DNA from: CBDFJH01 sp965198095
GTDB lineage: Bacteria > Latescibacterota > UBA2968 > GCA-2709665
Length of the DNA stretch: 64,000 nt
Assembly (NCBI GenBank): GCA_965198095.1
Contig: OZ240239.1
Coordinates: forward strand, 558,001 to 622,000
Direction: 5' to 3'
Below are positions 60,074-64,000 of the stretch, one piece after another. The translations under genes were made by a program, and so were the position numbers. Each line of letters opens with the position of its first letter. The stretch's first letter is position 1. The notes below the pieces were generated by a model that was given only the letters and a program-made list of their open reading frames with translations, searched no databases and was not told where the DNA came from.

Positions 60074-61894
60074 CTATCCATTTTCATGGTCTCTGGACTC
60101 TGGACCCTGGATGACCGGTTTCCCCATTGCCCTCTCAACCAGAGTGCTCAAGCGCATGCGACGGTCTTCAATGAATGGATTGAAGTCATCCCGCCGAAGC
60201 AGATCGGGTGAAAGCGCGTGGCTGGCCAGCAACTCGTCCATCTCGCTTTTACTCAGCGATAACTGTTTCTCCTGCTGGAGTATCTGCAGGTAGCGGGAGG
60301 GTGCTTCGCTTCCTATTTTGCGATTGGCCTTGTAGGAGATAGTTGTCTTGTTGAGTATGCTGTCGTACACGTCCTTCCCAATGCCCTGCTTCTCGCACCA
60401 GGCTCGGGGAAAGATGTGATGAATATCCAGGGCGACCTCAGCAGCATCCAATTCCTTGATACCAGCTTTCCAGAACCAGTCCATCGAGCCTTTTCGCAGC
60501 ACCAGCACGTTGATGGCCTTGTACGCTGCACTCAAACGTGTGCGCAGGGTATCAAAGCGATCCGGCTGGAAATTGGCATCGCGCACGGTGCGAGGCAGCG
60601 CTTCGTCATCCTCAACCCAACGCAACACCTCGTCGTAATCGTTCGCCATGCGGGTTTCCACCGCACCGCTGTACAGCTCGCCCAGGACGCCGGACCAGAA
60701 CCAGCGCGCCACCTTGTCGTAGATGCGCGGCTCCAGCCAACGATCACCCAGGCGAGTTAATATCGCCGCCAACGGCACCAACTGGGTGCTATAAGGCAGT
60801 TCACGCCGGTTATAAAAGCATTCCTTGCGCAAAAAACGTCCGGCTTGGCGGAAGCCTGCCTCCAGCTTCTCCGCCCAGTCCCGCCACGCGTCTAGCGGCA
60901 ATTTCAACACATCGGCACGCTTCGCGCTTACAGGGCTTACCTGTTTGCCGGTATTGCCCGCCGCCAGATCCGATTTCCTCAGTTGGTGCGTATGCAACAG
61001 GCTGATCGCCTGAAGAAACTCCGTCGCCTCAATACCCTGGAGCAGTGCCTCTTGCTCCAGCCGCTCCTTGCGCGATTCGACGTCACGAACCTTCGAGCCA
61101 AACCAATCATCGCGCAGGTTGTAGCCGTCAGCGGCATAACTGGCAGTGACCAGTTCAAACACTGAGAGCTGTACCCCGCCAGTGTTGACTTTTTCGAATA
61201 CAAGGCAGACCGCTTCTTTGGAGGTATCCTTTTTCAGGAAGATGACGGGAATCTGATAGTCTCGGAACGGGGTCAGTACCTGCTCGCGAAACTGCATGTA
61301 GATATCCCAATGCTCCCGCGCAACCTTGTGCAGTTCACTTTCCCATTGATCTGAATTCATGATCTGGTCGCAGGGAAAGTGGAGCTGTTGACATTCCATC
61401 TCCGTTGTGGACAAATCGAGATCCACATTTCGACCGAAGTTGCTGCGCAATTGCTTGTTCTCATCAACCGTCACCACGGCCTCGTCCAGTCCAGATGGGG
61501 AATTCAGGGCCTTGTCGATATCAAAGTAGTAGTGGCGTTTGATCTCCTTGCCATTGGCGGTGCGGGTGTGCACAGGTTCCTTCAGAGAGAGCGCCTGGGT
61601 TAGCGTTGTGAGACGCTGCTGCCCATCCAGAATCAGCTTCTCCGGCTGCAGATCCTTTGGCAACTTGCCTTCCAACCCTTCCACGGGCCGGGTCTCGAAA
61701 CGCACCTCACCGCCAGCTTCCAATAGCATTACCGCACCGATGGGAAATGAACGCGCGATACTGACCAGCAGGTCACGAATATGGTCATCATCCCACACCC
61801 AGCCGCGCTGGAAGTCCGGCAACTGAATTGTGCCCTCGTTGATCCCTCTGAGCAGATCGCTCAACGACGCCTTGGTGCTGTCGAATGTATCCAT
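60074..61894 (-). CDS. DUF262-domain protein with C-terminal HNH-like site (GmrSD type)
   Basis: 606 aa. IQLPDFQRGWVWDDDHIRDL and LILDGQQRLTTLTQ (residues 87-100) form the ParB-like DUF262 NTPase/nuclease core; FEKVNTGGVQLSVFELVTA follows. The C-terminal DIHHIFPRAWCEKQG ... ILNKTTISYKANRKIG gives a His-Asn HNH-like (DUF1524-related) site. This layout is that of type IV modification-dependent restriction enzymes. Start ATG 61894 lies within the end of an hsdS tail. Intact and probably functional. Confidence 0.88.
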   Translation of the reverse strand: MDTFDSTKASLSDLLRGINEGTIQLPDFQRGWVWDDDHIRDLLVSIARSFPIGAVMLLEAGGEVRFETRPVEGLEGKLPKDLQPEKLILDGQQRLTTLTQALSLKEPVHTRTANGKEIKRHYYFDIDKALNSPSGLDEAVVTVDENKQLRSNFGRNVDLDLSTTEMECQQLHFPCDQIMNSDQWESELHKVAREHWDIYMQFREQVLTPFRDYQIPVIFLKKDTSKEAVCLVFEKVNTGGVQLSVFELVTASYAADGYNLRDDWFGSKVRDVESRKERLEQEALLQGIEATEFLQAISLLHTHQLRKSDLAAGNTGKQVSPVSAKRADVLKLPLDAWRDWAEKLEAGFRQAGRFLRKECFYNRRELPYSTQLVPLAAILTRLGDRWLEPRIYDKVARWFWSGVLGELYSGAVETRMANDYDEVLRWVEDDEALPRTVRDANFQPDRFDTLRTRLSAAYKAINVLVLRKGSMDWFWKAGIKELDAAEVALDIHHIFPRAWCEKQGIGKDVYDSILNKTTISYKANRKIGSEAPSRYLQILQQEKQLSLSKSEMDELLASHALSPDLLRRDDFNPFIEDRRMRLSTLVERAMGKPVIQGPESRDHENG

Positions 61895-62046
61895 GCCGTT
61901 TCCTTTCCATTCTGCAATGTTTCAGGTTTGATCAGCCGCACCCGGCTTGTGAGGAGCTGTTGCATCATACCCTGCTTGATGCCGCGGGTCTTGGCACGGC
62001 GCTCCAGTGCAGCAATCTCGGCAAGTACACCGCTCTTATGGTTCAT
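61861..62046 (-). pseudogene. hsdS 3'-end relic, type B, copy 1
   Basis: Reads LAEIAALERRAKTRGIKQGM then MQQLLTSRVRLIKPE, the second common HsdS C-terminus. ATG 62046 overlaps the DUF1828 stop. Nothing else of the hsdS gene remains. Confidence 0.72.
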
Positions 62047-62819
62047 CCCGAGATGCTTTCATGCAGAAAGCGCGTGATCCTTTCGCGGTTTGGCAATAGG
62101 CTGGAGAACTGCTTCTCGCAGACGTCGCTGAAGCGAGCCAATACCTTGCGATTGATCGACTCCTGATCCTGGAAAATGGCCAGAGAACGGAACCAAATCC
62201 CCCACTTCTCGAACTGGAGCAGCGCAATCGTGGCATCTCGGGTCTGGTCGTCACTCGCAAGGGCGTGAACGAAAAGCGGTCGCGGCATGCCGTTGATTCG
62301 GCAGTCCACGGCGTACATCCCTTGGGGGTCATGTTCGGGATCGCTCCAGTCGAAACTTCTGCGGTCTTCGGGGACAGCCTCACTCAGCAGCGCCTGAAAA
62401 TCCTCAATGAACGTGGACCGAACCCGTTCCCGTGACAGGTACGACACGTCGGAGATCTTGAGAAGCCCCTGTATGAAGGAATACAGGGCGTCTCCGTAAC
62501 GCTCATCCGGCACATCCAGCACCAACTCTCCATCGCGGTCCTCGATCTGGAACGTGGACAGTGCGTTGGAGATGATCTTCTGGCGCGTGCCGCCATGAAG
62601 ATCCCTCTCATCAATGTCATAGGTCAGGTGCATGTACGTGTGCGCCTCATCGGACAGCATCCATCGCGCTCCCTCCTTCTTCAGGACAATGGCCAAGTGG
62701 TCGCCGTCCTCGAAAAGGAAAGGGGTGAACACGCGGAAGCGTTCCATGCCCTCGGCTGCCAGCCGAACCTTCGCCGAAACCTTCTCATGAAAGTCTCGCT
62801 CTATGGTCTCGATGGACAT
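62043..62819 (-). CDS. DUF1828 (plus DUF1829-like) protein
   Basis: 258 aa. AEGMERFRVFTPFLFEDGDH, LSDEAHTYMHLTYDIDERDL and ALSTFQIEDRDGELVLDVPD are the DUF1828 part; the second half (SFDWSDPEHDPQGMYAVDCR, INGMPRPLFVHALASDDQTR) fits DUF1829, with a nuclease-like look that I cannot verify. It starts 3 bp after the DUF6978 gene. The pair is bordered on both sides by hsdS tails. Confidence 0.85.
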   Translation of the reverse strand: MSIETIERDFHEKVSAKVRLAAEGMERFRVFTPFLFEDGDHLAIVLKKEGARWMLSDEAHTYMHLTYDIDERDLHGGTRQKIISNALSTFQIEDRDGELVLDVPDERYGDALYSFIQGLLKISDVSYLSRERVRSTFIEDFQALLSEAVPEDRRSFDWSDPEHDPQGMYAVDCRINGMPRPLFVHALASDDQTRDATIALLQFEKWGIWFRSLAIFQDQESINRKVLARFSDVCEKQFSSLLPNRERITRFLHESISG

Positions 62820-62822
62820 CGC

Positions 62823-63305
62823 TTACCACTCCTCGAAAAGGTTGCCCTGAAGTTCAGACGGGACTTCGAGATTCGCGTCTTTGATCAGACAGCGAAGAGC
62901 GCCTTGGAAGTCGCCGTAACGGTCGGTCGACTCGGCGTGAGCGTCCTCCCTTGCTCCGCGTTCCTGATATCGCTGCGTCGCAAAGTGAATGTGAAAATCA
63001 TAGAATGTGACGTCTTCCATATGGTTGGTGTGTTCGTGGCTCTTGCCGTTGTAGCGGCGAAGGCGGAAGATCTGGCTGGACTGCGGAACTCGAACAGCCA
63101 GGATGATCGAGAAGTCGAACTGATTGATCTTGTTCTGCCTGAAGATCAAGCGGAACTCGTTACCTCCATCACCGATCAGATCCAGTTGCCCTTCATCGCG
63201 TCCCCGCTTGGGTCTTAGACGAATCCGGTTGCCCCAATCGGCAGGCGCAGGCTTGCGCTCCTGTTTCAAGGACGCGATCTCCTGATCCGAGTACGTTACC
63301 GCCAT
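62823..63305 (-). CDS. DUF6978-family protein
   Basis: 160 aa. MAVTYSDQEIASLKQERKPA, RIRLRPKRGRDEGQLDLIGD, FDFSIILAVRVPQSSQIFRL, RRYNGKSHEHTNHMEDVTFY and DFHIHFATQRYQERGAREDA match the partner family of DUF1828. His- and Asp-rich (HEHTNH, DFHIHF), possibly metal-dependent. Its start overlaps the upstream hsdS-tail stop region by a few bases. Confidence 0.78.
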   Translation of the reverse strand: MAVTYSDQEIASLKQERKPAPADWGNRIRLRPKRGRDEGQLDLIGDGGNEFRLIFRQNKINQFDFSIILAVRVPQSSQIFRLRRYNGKSHEHTNHMEDVTFYDFHIHFATQRYQERGAREDAHAESTDRYGDFQGALRCLIKDANLEVPSELQGNLFEEW

Positions 63306-63307
63306 GG

Positions 63308-63484
63308 CTACTCCAATCCGACTAAATGCACGCGGCCGGTGAGGAGTTGCTGCATCATGCCCTGCTTGACAGCGCATGTCTTGTCCAGGTGTCGCTCCAG
63401 GACGGCAATCTCGGCGTCCATGTCGGAGGTCATCCCAACTACCAGTCCTTGTGTGAGGATCTCGTGGTAGCCGACGGTGGTCAT
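63308..63484 (-). pseudogene. hsdS 3'-end relic, type B, copy 2
   Basis: Reads SDMDAEIAVLERHLDKTCAV then KQGMMQQLLTGRVHLVGLE-stop. It is clearly diverged from copy 1, so it comes from a different hsdS allele. Its ATG overlaps the stop of the upstream ATPase gene. Confidence 0.75.
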
Positions 63485-64000
63485 ACACCGCCCTCCGTGG
63501 GGCGCCTCTTGAAATCTTCGCGCCACGCCTTCAGCGACTCCAAGTCTGCGCGCAGTTCCGGTTCATCGGGCAGCGAGGTCGGCGCTTCCTGCGACTGACT
63601 GTGCTCGTAGCTCGAATACTTGGTCATCAGATCATCGATAAACTTACAGTCTTTACGAGTGATACTTGCAAGTGGTTTAAGTCTATTGTCAGTCGTGACG
63701 CTTCTTCGGTGGCGGCGTACGACTTGGTTCAGGAGGTCATCCTCGACTGTTCGCTCCAAAAGCTTTCGAAAATCAGTGCAAATCTCCTGCACTTGGATCC
63801 GGTAGGTATTGGCACCGTCCGTCTTGCCGGCCATCTTGGCTTGGTCAAGATGCGCCAAAAGGATGTTGTTGCCCTTCTTGGTGTTGACATTCCAGACAGC
63901 GTCATCCGCCGGGTGGCCTGCGGCCCCTGAAAACGATTCAATGCAGCGTTGCTGTAGGTGTTTCCTCTTCCAATCTTTGCCAACTTTCTTCGCGGCATCC
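63481..64000 (-). CDS. AAA-family ATPase (RloC/AAA_13-like), C-terminal part only
   Basis: The frame is open to the window edge and reads DAAKKVGKDWKRKHLQQRCI, AVWNVNTKKGNNILLAHLDQ, RIQVQEICTDFRKLLERTVE, DDLLNQVVRRHRRSVTTDNR and ITRKDCKFIDDLMTKYSSYE, ending TEGGV. This matches the C-terminus of large coiled-coil ATPases found in type I restriction loci. The Walker motifs lie outside the window. Confidence 0.7.
   Translation of the reverse strand, partial: DAAKKVGKDWKRKHLQQRCIESFSGAAGHPADDAVWNVNTKKGNNILLAHLDQAKMAGKTDGANTYRIQVQEICTDFRKLLERTVEDDLLNQVVRRHRRSVTTDNRLKPLASITRKDCKFIDDLMTKYSSYEHSQSQEAPTSLPDEPELRADLESLKAWREDFKRRPTEGGV

Noticed and set aside
1..64000. tRNA, rRNA or tmRNA genes
   Set aside because: I found no cloverleaf with CCA end or rRNA core sequence on reading; a covariance-model scan would be needed to exclude short RNAs.

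Overview
The window comes from a GC-rich, Gram-negative (outer-membrane-bearing) bacterium: there is a TonB-dependent receptor, a large outer-membrane beta-barrel, a lipoprotein, a Rieske/cytochrome b complex and a Tat-exported PhoX. The gene set (fused diadenylate cyclase, PL26-like exo-lyase, enolase-superfamily and TauD enzymes, FmdB next to dnaK) suggests a poorly cultured lineage of the Latescibacterota/Gemmatimonadota/FCB type. That placement is inference; no rRNA or tRNA gene is visible.

1-16.6 kb is mostly core metabolism and housekeeping: rng-rplU-rpmA-malate dehydrogenase, a three-gene Rieske/cytochrome b/multihaem cytochrome c operon, aconitase, gpmI, sucC, fmdB-dnaK (with a sigma-54-type promoter and a frameshift in dnaK) and a zinc alcohol dehydrogenase. 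16.6-30.7 kb holds a TauD-family dioxygenase, a PL26-like polysaccharide lyase, a metal-uptake-like cluster (ribbon-helix-helix/zinc-ribbon regulator, small HxxxH/CxxC membrane protein, repeat lipoprotein, TonB receptor), a diadenylate cyclase-YbbR fusion, formate-THF ligase and PhoX. 30.7-46.5 kb is a plastic zone: broken and intact toxin-antitoxin genes (higBA, phd-vapC, dinJ-yafQ), an IS256 relic, a RAYT relic and palindromes, together with a kinase-like/beta-barrel protein-DUF4956-SdiA-regulated operon and two catabolic enzymes.

46.5-64 kb is a composite defence island, nearly all on the minus strand: Fic, XRE-ImmA, two ATPase-plus-nuclease pairs (AAA ATPase + PIN; AAA ATPase + DUF4276) lying between relics of DUF1156 and DUF499 genes, a DUF433/DUF5615 pair, a YgjP-type metallopeptidase, an intact HsdR without HsdM, a DUF262 protein, a DUF1828-DUF6978 pair and the end of another AAA ATPase. 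Modules are repeatedly bordered by leftover 3' ends of hsdS and DUF1156 genes.

The most striking signal outside the genes is a family of about 260-565 bp elements (five copies, all in one orientation) with partly conserved terminal inverted repeats and an internal hairpin that shows compensatory changes. Copies interrupt yafQ, remove the start of higB and cut a small ORF. They carry shorter palindromes inside one variable slot, and one copy appears to be interrupted by another small inverted-repeat element.
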